Shown: piece by piece, positions 10,873 to 25,754 of the stretch
Layout: every line of letters starts with the position of its first letter
How positions within the stretch are numbered: position 1 is the stretch's first letter
Assembly (NCBI GenBank): GCA_022059125.1
Contig: JAEUWY010000012.1
Span: 2,170,001 to 2,234,000, forward strand
From: Corynespora cassiicola
Taxonomy: Eukaryota; Ascomycota; Dothideomycetes; Pleosporales; Corynesporascaceae
Direction of reading: 5' to 3'
DNA: 64,000 nt
Translations under genes and position numbers: made by a program
Notes under the pieces: model-generated
What the model saw: the letters and a program-made list of their open reading frames with translations, nothing else
Databases searched by the model: none
What the model was told of the DNA's origin: nothing

Positions 10873-11224
10873 TGTGACGAACCTCGTTCGCACAAAGTCT
10901 GAATATATTCACTTCTAAGCATCGCGCACGTGATTCAGAACTTCACATTTAATTTTCAGCTTCTAACATCTGACTTAGCTCTAATCTCTTATTCTTTTAT
11001 ACTTTTCTATAATAACTAAAAAATAGAACTAAACTAGACTTAGAATAAGGTACTAAAAAGAAACTATAAAAAGTTACGATAGTTTTAGATAGTTCTATAA
11101 TTTAGAAATATTTTTTCGTACAAGACTTATAAGTTCTAATTTATAATTATTCTTTAGTTCTGTAAACTTTTATTTTAAGTAGTATTTAAGCTGTATTAGA
11201 AACAAGTCGCTTTATATCTTTATA
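10873..11224 (+). repeat. 5' LTR of element A
   Basis: A 352-bp LTR starting TGTGACGAACCTCG and ending at TCTTTATA (ACA in the ancestral form). It retains a GCGCACGTGA (E-box-like) stretch near base 50. Aligns along its length with the LTRs at 17693, 21634, 25015, 31832, 32865, 35731 and 49373. Confidence 0.85.
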
Positions 11225-13559
11225 TTATATTTCTGAACTTCTTTTTACCGGTAACAGCTTAAAAATATTATTTTTCTGTTTATTGTTAAAAAAAGTATAA
11301 CTAAATAGTAAACGTCTTAGATTAGATTTAAACTAAATTACTATATACGTTTTTAACTCTTAGTATAGTTAAAATCTTTTAAATCTTTTAATAACTAAAG
11401 CTTTTAAGTTTAAAACTTCTGCTTTTTATATAAGTTAGATTATTTTTAAAAAAAACGCGTTAAGCGCTAAAATAAAAACTAAATAACTACTAATAACTTA
11501 CTAGAATTAATTCTAACTATTAATATCTGGCTTTATATATTTACTAAATATATTTTAAAAAAATACTGTTTAAAAATTAAGCCAGCTGCAAAGGCAGCTT
11601 TAATCTTTTAATAATAATCTAGAACTTACTAGATCTCTACTCTAATCTAATAATAATAATTTCTATTCTATATCTACAGAAGTAGAAATTTTATAATTAT
11701 AAGCTAGAATAATAAAACTTAAAACTACTGCTGCAGACTCTCTTCTCTAAAATACAAAAAAATTCTAACTGTTACTTTTAACTCGCATTTAATAACTATT
11801 TAAATTACTTTTAATTTTAGTTTAGTTAAAGTTATTTAAGCAGATTTTTAAAATTAAACCTTTTAGCGACAGAAAAACCGTTACTTTTCTATAATAGCTA
11901 GTTTTTATCTAAAACTGTTTTAATATTAACTAGAATTATTATTCTACTAAGTAAGCTTATATAGCGGAAGTCTAAAAATATACGTTAGAACTAGCTTAAA
12001 AATACTTAAAGCTCTATTACTTAGTTAATAATTTTTAGAAATAGTTTTTTAACGTAGAGAAAATGCTTAATTTTCTAAAATTATACTTTATTTTAAAAAA
12101 CGAAAAAGTAGAAAATTAAGTAGCTTTCTACCAGCTGTAGATAGAATAAGAAAAACTCTTCTCTGCTTTTAAGGCCTAATTTTTATCTACTGCTATTAAA
12201 AGCAGAGTACAAAAAAAAATAGTTTTTTTACTTATAGAAAAAGATTACTCTAGCTCTGCGAGTTTTAAACTTTAGATTTAAATCCTTATAGAATAACTTC
12301 TTTAATAATATAGTAAAATATTTTACTATTTATAATATAGAGCGCTAAAGTACTTCTGTATCTGCTATTAGCAGAAATAAAAAAAGTAACTTTAGTTCTA
12401 CTTTATATAAAGTTTTAGAAAACTAGAAGTTACCCGGCTTATCTGTAGTATCTATATAAAAAAAAAAAAACTATTTACTAACGTACTACCCGCGCGGGGT
12501 TATAACTACTATACTAATATAAAAATAGTAAGCTATTTAAAACAGCTTAGACTATAGAAGAGAACTGCTATAACTATAGTAAGTAAAACTATTTTATATG
12601 TAATTATAACTTTCTGTAAGTAAGCTAAATTTCTATTAATAATAATTTATAAAACTAATTTAAAAATACGATTAATTTTAACAGACTAGATCTAGTCTAA
12701 CTAGAAAACAAAAACGCCTAGAAAAAATTTCTGCTTTAGGTTACGGTAAGTACAATCTATTTAATATAGATTTATTAAACTTGTTAGAAAGCTTTTATTT
12801 CTAAATATTTTTTATTCTCTATTCTAACAGGCTTAAAATCTGTTTATATTTTTTTATTAATACTAGCGTATAAGGATTTTTATTTATTAATACTTCTATT
12901 ACGGCATTTTTAGCCTGTACTCTTTAAGTATCTATCTAAAAACTACTTTATAAAGTTAAAGTACAAAGTTTTTAAAAGTTAATTAAATTCTTAGCTACTT
13001 ATTATATTTGTTTTTATCTTCGCCTAGATAGACGTACTATTTTAAATTATTTTTTTATTATTTTTAACCTTAGATCCCAGAACTGTATTATTAGTCTGAA
13101 ATAAATAAAAAAGTTTAAGCTTAAACTAAATATAGAACACAACCGGATCGTGTGGCTAGCCTAATATACCTTTTTTTATATACCTACTCTACCTATTCTC
13201 CGACGCCTACATCTCTCTAATATAAGCTAGAGAATAGAGTAAAATATCTTCTGTAGAAATGCGTTATAAAAAAAAAAATATATAAAAAACTAAAAAAACT
13301 TAGAAACTCGTCTGTATTAACTTTAAGAACTTAAACTTTTTAGACTTAGACGCTTTTTTCTAACTAACGTCTAATACTATTCTAAATTTAGCTATAATTT
13401 CTAGATAACTACTATATTTGCTAACGCTTTTTATTTTTAAATAAAACGACCTAAAAATAAATTTTTTATAACGACTATCTACGAGATTAACTAATAAATT
13501 TAGAACTTTTATTTTCTAGATAAATCTGTTATTCTTTTAATACTAAACTAACTACCCTC

Positions 13560-16557
13560 CGTGTATAAATTTTATTAGAATATGTTTAATCTGAAAGCCG
13601 CACTCTATCTCCCTCTATATTAACTATATAATTATAAAATTATTTTAACTAAATCTATTCTGAATAGCTATAGTCTTTTATATAAGTAAAATTTTAAGAA
13701 ATTTAAAGCTACTTAAGAATTTGTAACAACCTAACTTTAATATAGCTTTATTAAGTAGAGCCGGAGCTTTTTTATATTATCTATTTTTTATATCCGTAAA
13801 GTAAATAGAAAACTTAAAATATACGTTAACTATTATAAACTAAACACTTTTACTTAGAAAAATACTTATTTAATATTTTAAATAAATAAACTTTTAGTAA
13901 AATTTAGTAAAGCTAAGTTTTTTACAAAACTGGATATTTACGCTGCGTTTAATAAAATTTATATAAACTTTAATAGTAAAAAATATACTATTTTCTAAAT
14001 ACAATATAAAACGTATAAATATAAAATTTTTCTATTTAGGCTGTGCAATAGTTCAGCTACGTTCTAACAGTATATAAATAATATTCTAATAGACTATTTT
14101 AATAACTTCTGCATCGCATATCTAGACAATATTTTTATCTACTCTAAAAATAAACTAACTTATATTTAGTATATTAAGACTGTTTTAAAACGACTACGTT
14201 AGACTAGACTATAAATAGATATAGCTAAGTCCGAATTCTATATAAAACGTACTTAATATTTAGAGTATATTTTAACTAACTAAAAGCTAGAAGTAGATTT
14301 AAAAAAAGTTAAAGCTCTGCGGAACTAGGCCTGATCTACTACTATTACTAAAGTAAAGTTATTTCTAGAATTTACTAGCTTCTACTAATAATTCGTACTA
14401 AAATATTTCTAAATAGCTTTTTTAATTAGTGTACTCTAAAGTTCTGCAGTACTTTTTAAATAAACTTTAGTATATAACTAAGCTTTTAAAGCCTTAAAGA
14501 AAGTTTTTTTTTCTATTTTAACGCTATACTACTTTAATTTTAAGTTATCTATAAAACTAAAAATAGATATATTAGACAGTATAATCGCCGGCGTATAATT
14601 CTAGCAATACTTAAATAAGAAATAGTACTTTTGCGCCTTCTACAGCAAAAGCTTATTTAGTTTTAAGCTTAACTAAAAAATATATAATAAAAAACTTTTT
14701 GCTATTATTACCGCTTTTAAAAAATAGCGAGCTAATCTTTTTTCCGTAAAGTATTAAATTTAAGTGTATTTAGACTATAAGTTACTTAAGTATTTTATAA
14801 CTACTAAAGTTTTTAACGCGCGATAAGTAAAATAAACAGAAAATTTAGCACTTTTTAATTTCTAAATTAAATATACTTTAAGTAAAAATAATACTAGAGC
14901 TGACATTTTTAGCTGTCGCGAATAAGATTTTAAAAACTTTTTTACTATTTAGCGTAATAACTGTTCTCGCGTGCTAATAGAACTATATTATTTTAATTTC
15001 TGTATTAACGCTAAGTTAGTTTAGAAATATATTAGAGTTTAGATTAAGTGTGTGGCTCGCGTATATACGATGTTTTTAAAAAATCTAATAAGCTTTAACT
15101 TTTTTAAACTTATTAATACTTTTTTAAAAAAAAATTAATTAAGCTTTATAAAGAAACGCGAAAACTTTTTTAACTAGTACTAGATATATAACAGACTTAT
15201 ATTGTATTAATATTAACTATATATTTTTTAGAATTTAACGCTTATTACACGCTTAATACAAAAAGCTTATAACTAAGTTTTTTTAACACACTCCAGCGCT
15301 ACGAAAACTTACCAGCTATTAGCCCAGAAGTACTACTAGAAAGATATAAATAACTTATACAAATAATATATACGGAACTGCTTTATTTATTAATAAGTAT
15401 ATCTAAAATAAGTCTGTCCCGCTAAAAAGATTTATTTTTTTTCTATTCTAAACTGTTCTATATAATATCTCTATATAAACTTTAAAAAATTCCCCCGTAA
15501 TAAGGCTAGCTATAATTAAATTTTAGTAATTATTAATTAACTCTCTAAGTAAGCTGTGTTAATTTTATATTATAAGAATACTAACGCACGTAGTATAGTC
15601 TATCTGTTTATTTAGTAGATATATTAATTTAGATATACTCTAGAGTTAATTATATTAGACTAAAAACTATAGTTTATCTCTAGTTTCTAGTCTAAATTCT
15701 GTTAAATTATTAGCGTTAAAGTTAAACTATTTATTATATATTATAAAAAAACAGACAGCTAGACTAAGATTATAAACTAATACATTAACTAAAGACTAAA
15801 GCTATTTATAAGCTATTACTAAAATAACTAAAGCGAACTTCTGCCGTTAATAGATTGCGCCTAAATTACTTTTCTATATATAAGCTTAGAAATAACTTTT
15901 TACTAAATTTTATTTGGTTCTAAACCCTATTAAAGTTAGTATTAGAAAAAACTAGAATTTTTTAAATTTTAAAAAAGACTAAATTACTAAAACGCTTTAG
16001 TACTTGTTTTATAGATATATAAAGTATAAAAGCTTACGAAAAAGAACTTTAAAAAAGCTTAAAAACAAATATAAACTTAAGTTAATCTCTATCGCTAATA
16101 AGTAGATTAGAATATTAGAAATTAAGTGTATCTTAGTACGAAAAATCTAATATTTATAAGATTAAGCTGAAAGCTGTCCGAACAGTAAACAGGTTTTTTT
16201 AAAGTACTAGAGAAAGTAAGTTATTTATACTGCTTTAAACTGTTTCTTAAATTAAAAATCTATAATATATTCGTACTAGATATTCTATATAAAAACTTAG
16301 CTAACTTTTTTTTAGAATAAGAGGCTCTGAAACTTAGCAGAGTACCTATTAATAAAGTAAAAAAATAGAAAGTAGAGAATATTCTCGCCAGCAAACTAGT
16401 ACGCTTATTACTAAAATACTAAGTAAGTTAAATTAAATATAACTTAGACTTTACGTAGTATAACGTATTAAATTTTATAAAAGCTCTATATAAGTTAAAA
16501 ATATTCTATAATAAGTACTCGGATAAGCTAGAACCTTCTAGGTCTTTAAACTAATAG
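13560..16557 (+). pseudogene. RIPed pol of element A (RT, RNase H, integrase, C-terminal tail)
   Basis: One plus frame can be followed over 3 kb without indels, broken only by TAA/TAG stops. The reverse transcriptase begins near 13591. The YLDD box is at 14119-14130, where the second Asp has become Asn (AAT). RNase H catalytic residues appear around 14560 (I-D-I-L-D-S for the usual E-T-D-A-S-D-S). The integrase zinc-finger region lies near 15328 and the integrase core near 15480-16000. The frame ends in consecutive TAA TAG at 16552-16557. The protease and gag regions upstream are too degraded for me to bound. Confidence 0.7.
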
Positions 16558-17692
16558 CTCTAAATATAAAAGTAAAAAATAAAAAACATAGATTACCTGT
16601 AAGATAATAGAGTAGAATAGAATAGTTATTAAATATTTATTTAGAACTTCTTTTAGGCCCGCTTCTGAAACTCCCCAGGCCTAACTACTAGTTTTTTTTA
16701 TTTTTATTAAAAATTAGATCGCTATTACTATTAAATTTTTCTAACTTAAACTTATTTTTAAATTTTAGTAATATTTTATTTAACCTGTCTACCCGCCAGA
16801 ACTGTTTTACTAAAAAAAACTTAGCAGATTTAGTAGCTTTTTTTCTGTCTGCGCGAACTAGGCTGCGTAAAAAAACTATTTTTAAATTAGTTAGCTTCTA
16901 ATTTATTTTTTTTATACTCTACTAAACTGTTTTTAAAGTTATATAAATAGCTAGTAATATTTTTTTAGTCTGCATACGTCCCGACTCCGTTTTAGTTATT
17001 TAAATTACTACTAAAACAGCTCTAGCCGCAATTCTTACTATAGTAGTTAAAATAAAGTTATTTAGATTTTTTTTTTAATTACTTACAGTTTATATTAATA
17101 TCTTGTACTTAGCAGCGCAGTACTCTAAAATCTAGAATAGAGTATTAGCTAACTATTCTAAATGCGCACTAAGTTAGATATATACTAGTTTATATAAACT
17201 TTTTTAAGCAGTATAGTACTCGCACTTCTTACTTAAAATTAACTTAAATTTAAAATTAATTATATATTTTTTTGCTAATACGCGACAGACGCGTAAGTAT
17301 ATTTTACAGTAAACTACTAATAAAATACTAGATAGAACTAGAATAAGTATTGTAAAGTAAATTAGAAAGCTAATTTAATAATAAAAAGCTCTAAAAAAAG
17401 TTAGTAAAGGCGCTAGATTTAGAACAGACTACTTACAGAACGTAATAAGTAAAAAAATAAAAAAAAAAAAAAAAGCTAAAGAACTAAATTTATACCCGCT
17501 AAGTAGTAGCTTTATAAAAGTATTTTACTAGTTACGTAAACGCGTAATACTTCTTTCTATAAAATACTAAAAGTAAAAAATAAATAACGAAATAAAGTAC
17601 TCTGCTTTTAACGAAAAATATTTATATTTTTTTTAAATAAACTATAACTTAGAACAGATTAGAATAATCTATCTACTAAAAAAAAAAAGTAA

Positions 17693-18044
17693 TATAATAA
17701 ATTTTATTTATATAAAGTTTAAATATATTTACTTTTAAGTATCGCGCACGTGATTTAAAACTTTATATTTAATCTCTAGCTTCTAATATCTAACTTAGCT
17801 CCGATCTCTTATTTTTTTGTACCCTTCTATAATAACTAAAAAATAGAACTAAACTAGACTTAGAATAAAGTACTAAAGAGAAAATATAAAAAGTTACGAT
17901 AGTTCTAGATAGTTCTGTAGTTTAGAAATGTTTTTTTATATAAGATCTATAGGTTCTAACTTGTAATTGTTCCCTAGTTCTGTAAACTCTTATTCTAAGT
18001 AGTATCTAAGCCGTATCGGAGACAAGTCGCCCTGTGTCCTTACA
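17693..18044 (+). repeat. 3' LTR of element A
   Basis: 352 bp. Starts TATAATAAATTTT, which is the RIPed form of the TGTAACAAACTTCG start seen in other copies, and ends GTGTCCTTACA. It keeps more GC in its right half than the 5' LTR. Confidence 0.85.
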
Positions 18045-18179
18045 AGAGTTATATAATTTTTTAATTTAGTATATTTAAAATTAAAGTTTAAAACTTATAA
18101 AATTAATTTTTACTAATTAGTTTAGTAAATATAAAGTAGTTTAGTTTCTAATTTTTTTTTTTAAAAAAAAACTGTTTAT

Positions 18180-21100
18180 TATAAAAATACAAAGCGACTT
18201 ATTTTTAATACGGTTTAGATACTACTTAGAACAAAAGTTTACAGAACTAAAAAATAATTATAAGTTAGAACTTATAAATTTTATACGAAAAAAATATTTT
18301 TAAACTACAGAACTATTTAAAACTATTACAACTTTTTATAGTTTTTTTTTAGTATCTTATTTTAAATCTAGTTTAATTTTATTTTTTAGTTATTATAAAA
18401 GAGTATAAAAAAATAAAAAATTAAAGCTAAGTTAAATATTAAAAACTAAAAATTAAATATAAAGTTTTAAATTACGTGCGCGATATTTAAAAATAAATAT
18501 ATTTAAACTTTATATAAATAAAGTTTATTATATTACTTTTTTTTAGTAAATAAATTGTTCTGATCTATTCTAAGTTGTAGTCTATTTAGAAAAAATATAA
18601 ATATTTTTTATTAGAAGCAGAGTATTTTATTTTATTATTTATTTTTTATTTTTAGTATTTTATAAAAAAAGGCGTTACGCGTTTACGTAACTAGTAAAAT
18701 ACTTTTATAAAACTACTATTTAGCAGATATAAATTTAGTTTTTTAGCTTTTTTTTTTTATTTTTTTACTTATTGCGTTCCGTAAGTAGTTTATTTTAAAT
18801 TTAATATTTTTACTAACTTTTTTTAAAGCTTTTTATTATTAAATTAGCTTTTTAATTTATTTTATAATACTTATTTTAGTTTTACTTAGTATTTTATTAA
18901 CAGTTTACTATAAAATATATTTACGCGCTTATCGCGTATTAGTAAAAAAATATATAATTAATTTTAAATTTAAGTTAACTTTAAATAAAAAGTATAAGTA
19001 CTGCACTGTTTAAAAAAGTTTATATAAACTAGTATATATCTAACTTAGTACGTATTTAGAATAGTTAGCTAATACTTTATTCTAAATTTTAAAATACTGC
19101 GCTGCTAAGTATAAAATATTAGTATAAACTATAAATAACTAAAAAAAAAATTTAAATAATTTTATTTTAACTACTACAGTAAAAATTACAGCTAAAGCTG
19201 TTTTAGTAGTAGTTTAAATAACTAAAGTAAAGTTAGAACGTATATAGACTAAAAAAGTATTACTAGCTATTTATATAACTTTAAAAGTAGTTTAGTAGAG
19301 TATAAAAAAAATAAATTAAAAGCTAGCTAATTTAAAAATAATTTTTTTATGTAGTTTAGTTCGCGTAAACAGAAAAAAAGCTACTAAATTTACTAAATTT
19401 TTTTTAGTAAAGTAGTTCTGGCGGGCGGGTAAGTTAAATAAAATATTACTAAAATTTAAAAATAAGTTTAAGTTAAAAAAATTTAATAATAATAGTAATT
19501 TAATTTTTAATAAAAATAAAAAAAACTAGTAATTAAGTTTAAAAAGTTTCAGAGGCGGGCCTAAAAAAAATTCTAAATAAATATTTAATAACTATTCTAT
19601 TTTATTCTATTATTTTATAAGTAATTTATGTTTTCTATTTTTTACTTTTATACTTAGAGCTATTAGTTTAAAAACTTAGAAAGTTTTAGCTTATCTAAAT
19701 ACTTATTATAAAATGCTTTTAGCTTATATAAAATTTTTATAAAGTTTGATACGTTATACTACGTAGAGTCTAAATTATATCTAATTTAATTTATTTAGTA
19801 TTTTAGTAATAAGCGTACTAGTTTACTAGTAAAAATATTTTTTACTTTCTATTTTTTTATTTTATTAATAAATACTCCGCTAGATTTCGGAGTTTTTTAT
19901 TTTAAAAAAAAGTTAACTAAGTTTTTATATAAAATATCTAGTATAAATATATTATAAATTTTTAATTTAGAAAACAGTTTAAAGCAGTATAAATAACTTA
20001 CTTTTTTTAGTATTTTAAAAAAATCTGTTTACTATTTAGACAGCTTTTAGCTTAGTTTTATAAATATTAAATTTTTTATACTAAAATATACTTAATTTTT
20101 AATATTCTAATCTACTTATTAGTAATAAAGGTTAACTTAAGTTTATATTTGTTTTTAAGCTTTTTTAAAATTTTCTTTTATAAACTTTTATACTTTATAT
20201 ATTTATAAAGTAAGTACTAAAGCGTTTTAGTAGTTTAGTTTTTTTTAAAGCTTAGAAAAATCTAGCTTTTTTTAATACTAACTTTAATAAAATTTAAAAC
20301 TAAATAGAACTTAGTAAAAAGTCATTTTTAAGTTTATATATAAAAAAGTAATTTAAGCGTAATCTATTAACAGTAGAAGTTTGCTCTAGTTATTTTAGTA
20401 GTAGCTTATAAATAGCTTTAGTCTCTAGTTAATATATTAGTTTATAATTTTAATTTAGCTATTTATTTTTTTGTAATATATAGTAAATAGTTTAACTTTA
20501 ACGCTAATAATTTAACAGAATTTAAACTAAAAACTAGAGATAAACTGTAGTTTTCAGTCCGGTATAATTAATTTTAAAATATATCTAAATTAGTATATTT
20601 ACTAAATAAATAGATAGACTATACTATATACGTTAGTGTTTTTATAATATAGAATTAATACAGCTTACTTAGAAAGTTAATTAATAATTACTAAAATTTA
20701 ATTATAGCTAGCTTTATTATAAAATTTTTTTTTAAAGTTTATATAAAAGTATTATATAAAATAGTTTAAAATAAAAAAAGAATAAATCTTTTTAGCGGAA
20801 CAGATTTATTTTAAATATACTTATTAATAAGTAAAGCAGTTCTATATATATTACTTATATAAGTTATTTATACTTTTTTAGTAGTACTTTTAGACTAATA
20901 GCTAGTAAGTTTTTATAGCGCTAGAGTATACTAAAAAAACTTAGTTATAAGTTTTTTATATTAAGTATATAATAAGCGTTAAGTTCTGAAAAATATATAG
21001 TTAATATTAGTATAATATAAGTCTATTATATATTTAGTACTAGTTAAAAATTTTTTTGCGTTTTTTTATAAAGCTTAATTAATTTTTTTTTAAAAGAGTA

Positions 21101-21633
21101 TTAATAAGTTTAAAAAAGTTAAAGCTTATTAAATTTTTTAAAAATATCGTATATACGCGAGCTATATATTTAGTTTAAACTTTAATATATTTTTAAGCTA
21201 ACTTAGTATTAATATAAAAATTAAAATAATATAATTTTATTAGTACGTAAAAACAGTTATTACGCTAAATAGTAAAAAAATTTTTAAAATTTTATTTATA
21301 ACAGCTAAAAATATTAGCTTTAGTATTATTTTTATCTAAAGTATATTTAATTTAAAAGTTAAAAAGCGCTAAATTTTCTGTTTATTTTACTTATCGCGCG
21401 TTAAAAACTTTAGTAGTTATAAAATACTTAAATAATTTATAGTTAGAATATATTTAGATTTAATACTTTATAAAGAAAAAATTAGCTTACTATTTCTAGA
21501 AGGCGGTAATAATAGCGAAGAGTTTTTTATTATATATTTTTTAGTTAAGCTTAAAACTAGATAGAGTTTTACTGTAGAAAGTATATAAATACTAATTTCT
21601 ATTAGTATATTACTAAAACTGTACGCTTATAAT
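18180..21633 (-). mobile_element. Element B, left part: RIPed family 1 element in minus orientation
   Basis: Begins with an LTR in minus orientation (18180-18531; TATAAAAATACAAAGCGACTT is the RIPed form of TGTAAGGACACAGAGCGACTT), followed by the reverse complement of the 3' region and pol of family 1. It is interrupted at 21633 by element C; the rest of B resumes at 33222. The short spacer 18050-18179 between A and B is AT-rich and unassigned. Confidence 0.8.
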
Positions 21634-24600
21634 TATAATAAATTTTATTTATATAAAGTTTAAATATATTTACTTTTAAGTATCGCGCACGTGATTTAAA
21701 ACTTTATATCTAATTTTTAGCTTCTAATATCTAACTTAGCTCTAATTTCTTATTTTTTTATACTCTTCTATAATAACTAAAAAATAAAACTAGACTAGAT
21801 TTAAAATAAAATACTAGAAAAAAACTATAAAAGATTGCGATAGTTCTAGATAGTTCTATAGTTTAAAAATATTTTTTTGTATAAAACCTATAGATTCTAA
21901 TTTATAATTATTTTCTAGTTTTATAAACTTTTATTTTAAGTAGTATTTAAGCTGTATTAGAAATAAGTTGCTCTGTATTTTTATATTATATTTCTAAACT
22001 TTTTTTTACTAGTAATAGCTTAAAAATATTACTTTTTTATTTATTATTAAAAAAAGTATAACTAGATAGTAGACGCTTTAGACTAAATTTAAACTAAATT
22101 ACTATATATATTTTTAACTTTTAGCACAGTTAAAATTTTCTAAATTTTTTAATAACTAAAGCTTTTAAGTTTAAAACTTTTATTTTTTATATAAGTTAAA
22201 TTATTTTTAGAAAAAACGCGTTAAGCGCTAAAGTAAAAACTAAATAACTACTAATAATCTACTAAAATTAATTCTAACTATTAATATCTAGCTCTATATA
22301 CCCGCTAAATATATTTTAAAAAAATACTATTTAAAAATTAAGCTGGCTGTAAGAGCAGCTTTAATCTTTTAATAATAATTTAAAATTTACTAAATTTCTA
22401 CTTTAACTTTCTAACAACGATCTGGAACCTACTAAATTTCTACTTTAATTTAATAATAATAATTTTTATTTTATACTTATAGAGATAGAGATTTTATAGT
22501 TATAAGTTAGAATATTAAAACTTAAAGCTGCCGCTGCAGACTTTTCTCTCTAAAATATAAAAAAGTTTTAACTATTACTTTTAACTTATATTTAATAACT
22601 ATTTAAGTTATTTTTAATTTTAGTCTAGCTAAAGTTATTTAAATAAATTTTTAAAATTAAATCTTTTAGCAACAGAAAAACTGTTATTTTTTTATAATAG
22701 CTAGCTTCTATTTAAAACTGCTTTAATATTAATTAAAATTATTATTTTACTAAATAAGTTTATATAATAAAAGTTTAAAAATATACGTTAGAACTAGCTC
22801 GCGAATACTTAAAGCTCTATTACTTAGCTAATAACTTTTAAAAATAGTTTTTTAATACTAAAAAAATACTTAATTTTTTAAAATCGTACTTTATTTTAGA
22901 AAATAAAAAAATAAAAAATTAAATAGCTTTCTACTACTTGCAGATAGAACAAAAAAAAACTTTTTTTACTTTTAAAATTTAATTTTTATCTACTGCTATT
23001 CAAAGCAGAGTATAATAAAAAAAGTAATTTTTTTATTTATAAAAAAAAATTATTCTAACTCTGCGAGTGCTGAACTTTAGATTTAAATTTTTATAAAATA
23101 ACTTTTTTAATAATATAGTAAAATATTTATTAGCTTATAATATAAAACGCTGAAGTAACTCTGTATTAAATATAACCTAAAATAGAAAAAGTAATACTTT
23201 ACTTCTATTTTTTAAAATTTTAAAACTTTAAAAATTAGTAGTTACCTCTACTACTTCTAACAGACTAAAAAATACTACTTATTTAAATACTATTTATATA
23301 GAGTTATAACTACTGTACTAACGTAAAACTACTAAACTATTTAAAACAGCTTAAGCTGCAGAAAAAAACTACTATAACTATAGTAAATAAAGCTATTTTT
23401 TACGCGACTGTAACTTTCTGCAAATAAACTAAATTAATATAAAAAATAATTTATATAACTAATTTAAAAATATAATTAACTTCTGTAACTTAGATTTATT
23501 CTAATTAAAAAATAAAAACGCTTAGAAAAATTCTCTGCTTTAGATTTAGGTAAGTACAACCTATTACTAATAAAAATTTTAAACTTACTAGAAAGAAAGC
23601 ACTTTAGAGTACTTTTAATTCTCTATTCTAATAAGTTTAAAATTTATTTATATTTTTTTATTAATACTAGCGTATAAAATTTTTTATTTATTAATACTTC
23701 TATCGCGATTTTATTATTTTATACTTTTTAAGTTCTAATTTAAAAACTGCTTTACTAAGTTAAAATACGCAGTTTCTAAAATTTAATTAAATTTTTAGTT
23801 ACTTATTATATCCGCCTCTATTTTCGTCTAAATAGATATATAATATTAAATTACTTTTTTATTATTCTTAATTTTAGATTTTAGAACTGTATTATTAGTC
23901 TAAAATAAATAAAAAAATTTAAACTTAAACTAAATACAGAATATAACTAGATTATCTAGCTTTTTTAGCACTTATTTTTATATATACTTACTCTACTTAT
24001 ACTTTAATACTTATACTAACTATTTACTAGCTAGAGTGCAGAGCAAAATATTTTTTAAAAAAATACTTTTTAAAAAGCTAACTAAACTAAATACTATTAA
24101 AATCTAAAAATTTATTTATATTAATTTTAAAAACTAAAACTTTTTTTAGCTTAGACGCTTTCTTTTAACTAACTTCTAACTAGATTCTAAATCTAGTTAA
24201 AATTTTTAGATAGCTGCTATATTAGCTAATACGTTTTATTTCTAAATAAAATAATCTAAAAATAAATTTTTTATAATAACTATTTATAAAATTAACTAAC
24301 GAATTTAGAACTTTAATTTTTTAAATAAATCTGTTATTTTTCTAACACTAAACTAACTACCTTCTATATATAAATTTTATTAGAACGTGTTTAACCTAAA
24401 AGCCGCACTCTATTTCTTTTTATATTAACTATATAATTATAAAATTATTTTAACTAAACTTCTTCTAAATAGCTATAGTTTTTTATATAAGTAAAATTTT
24501 AAGGAACTTAAAGCTACTCGAAAATTCGTAATAATCTAACTTTAATATAATTTTATTAAGCAGAGCTAGAATTTTTTTATATTATTTATTCTGTGTGTTC

Positions 24601-25014
24601 GTAAAGCAAATAAAAAGCTTAAAATATATATTAACTATTATAAACTAAACGCTTTAACTAAAAAAAATATCTATCTAATACTTAGAATAAATAAACTTTT
24701 AGTAAGATCTAGCAAAGCTAAAATTTTTACTAAATTAAATATTTACGCTGTATTTAATAAAATTTAAATAAACTCTAATAGTAAAAAATATATTACTTTT
24801 TAAATATAATACAGAATATATAAATATAAAGTTTTTTTATTTAGGTTGTGTAACAGACCAGCTATTTTCTAGTAATATATAAATAACGTTCTAATTAACT
24901 ACTTTAATAACTTCTGCATTATATATCTAAATAATATTTTTATTTACTTTAAAAATAAATAAATTTATATTTAGTATATTAAAGCTGTTTTAAAACAACT
25001 ACGTTAAGCTAAAC
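21634..25014 (+). mobile_element. Element C, left part: RIPed family 1 element inserted in B
   Basis: Starts with a plus-orientation LTR (21634-21985), followed by the 5' interior of family 1, up to the point matching position ~14210 of element A (just after the YLDD region). Element D begins directly after. The five bases before C (ATAAT, 21629-21633) match the five after its right end (GTAAT, 33217-33221) except for one A/G change that RIP explains. This shows that C inserted into B. Confidence 0.8.
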
Positions 25015-25366
25015 TGTAAGAACACAGAGCGACTTGTCTCTAATACGGCTCAGATACTACTTAGAATAAGGGTTTACAGAACTAGGGAATAATTACAAAT
25101 TAAAACCTATAGGTTTTATACGAAAAAATATTTCTAAACTATAGAACTATTTAGAACTATCGCAATCTTTTATAGTTTCTCTCTAGTACTTTATTCTAAG
25201 TCTAGTCTAGTTCTATTTTTTAGTTATTATAGAAGAGTACAAAAAAATAAAAGATTAAAGCTAAGTTAGATATTAGAGGCTGAGAATTAGATATAAAGTT
25301 CTAAATTACGTGCGCGATACTTAAAAGTAAATATATTTAGATTTTATATAAACGAGATTTATTATA
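25015..25366 (-). repeat. 3' LTR of element D (left copy)
   Basis: 352 bp. Starts TGTAAGAACACAGAGCGACT on the plus strand and ends at a RIPed TTTATTATA. Well-preserved central part. Confidence 0.85.
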
Positions 25367-25754
25367 TTACTCTTTTTTTAATAGACAGATTATTTTAATC
25401 TGTTCTAAGTTGTAGCCTATTTAGAAAAAATGTAAATATTTTTTATTAGAAGCAGAGTATTTTATTTTGTTATTTACTTTTTATTTTTAGTATTTTACAG
25501 AAAGAAGCGTTGCGCGTTTACGTAACTAGTAAAATACTTTTATAAAACTACTATCTAGCGGGTATAAATTTAGTTTTTTAGTTTTTTTTTTTTTTATTTT
25601 TTTACTTATTGCGTTCTGTAAGTAGTCTGTTTTAGATCTAGTACTTCTGCTAACTTTTTTTAAAGCTTTCTATTTTTAAATCGGCTTTCTAATTTACTTT
25701 ATAATACTTATTTTAGTTCTACTTAGTATTTTATTAGCAGTTTACTATAAAATA

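Larger units (their letters stand above)
10873..18044 (+). mobile_element. Element A: complete RIP-inactivated Ty3/gypsy LTR retrotransposon, family 1
   Basis: A 7172-bp element in plus orientation, bounded by two 352-bp LTRs (TGT..ACA in the undamaged form) and flanked by a perfect 5-bp duplication, AGAGT (10868-10872 and 18045-18049). The interior holds a RIP-damaged pol (reverse transcriptase, RNase H, integrase), a purine-rich run just before the 3' LTR, and about 1.1 kb between pol and the 3' LTR carrying an antisense fossil frame. The two LTRs differ by many C/T and G/A changes, as RIP would produce. Confidence 0.88.
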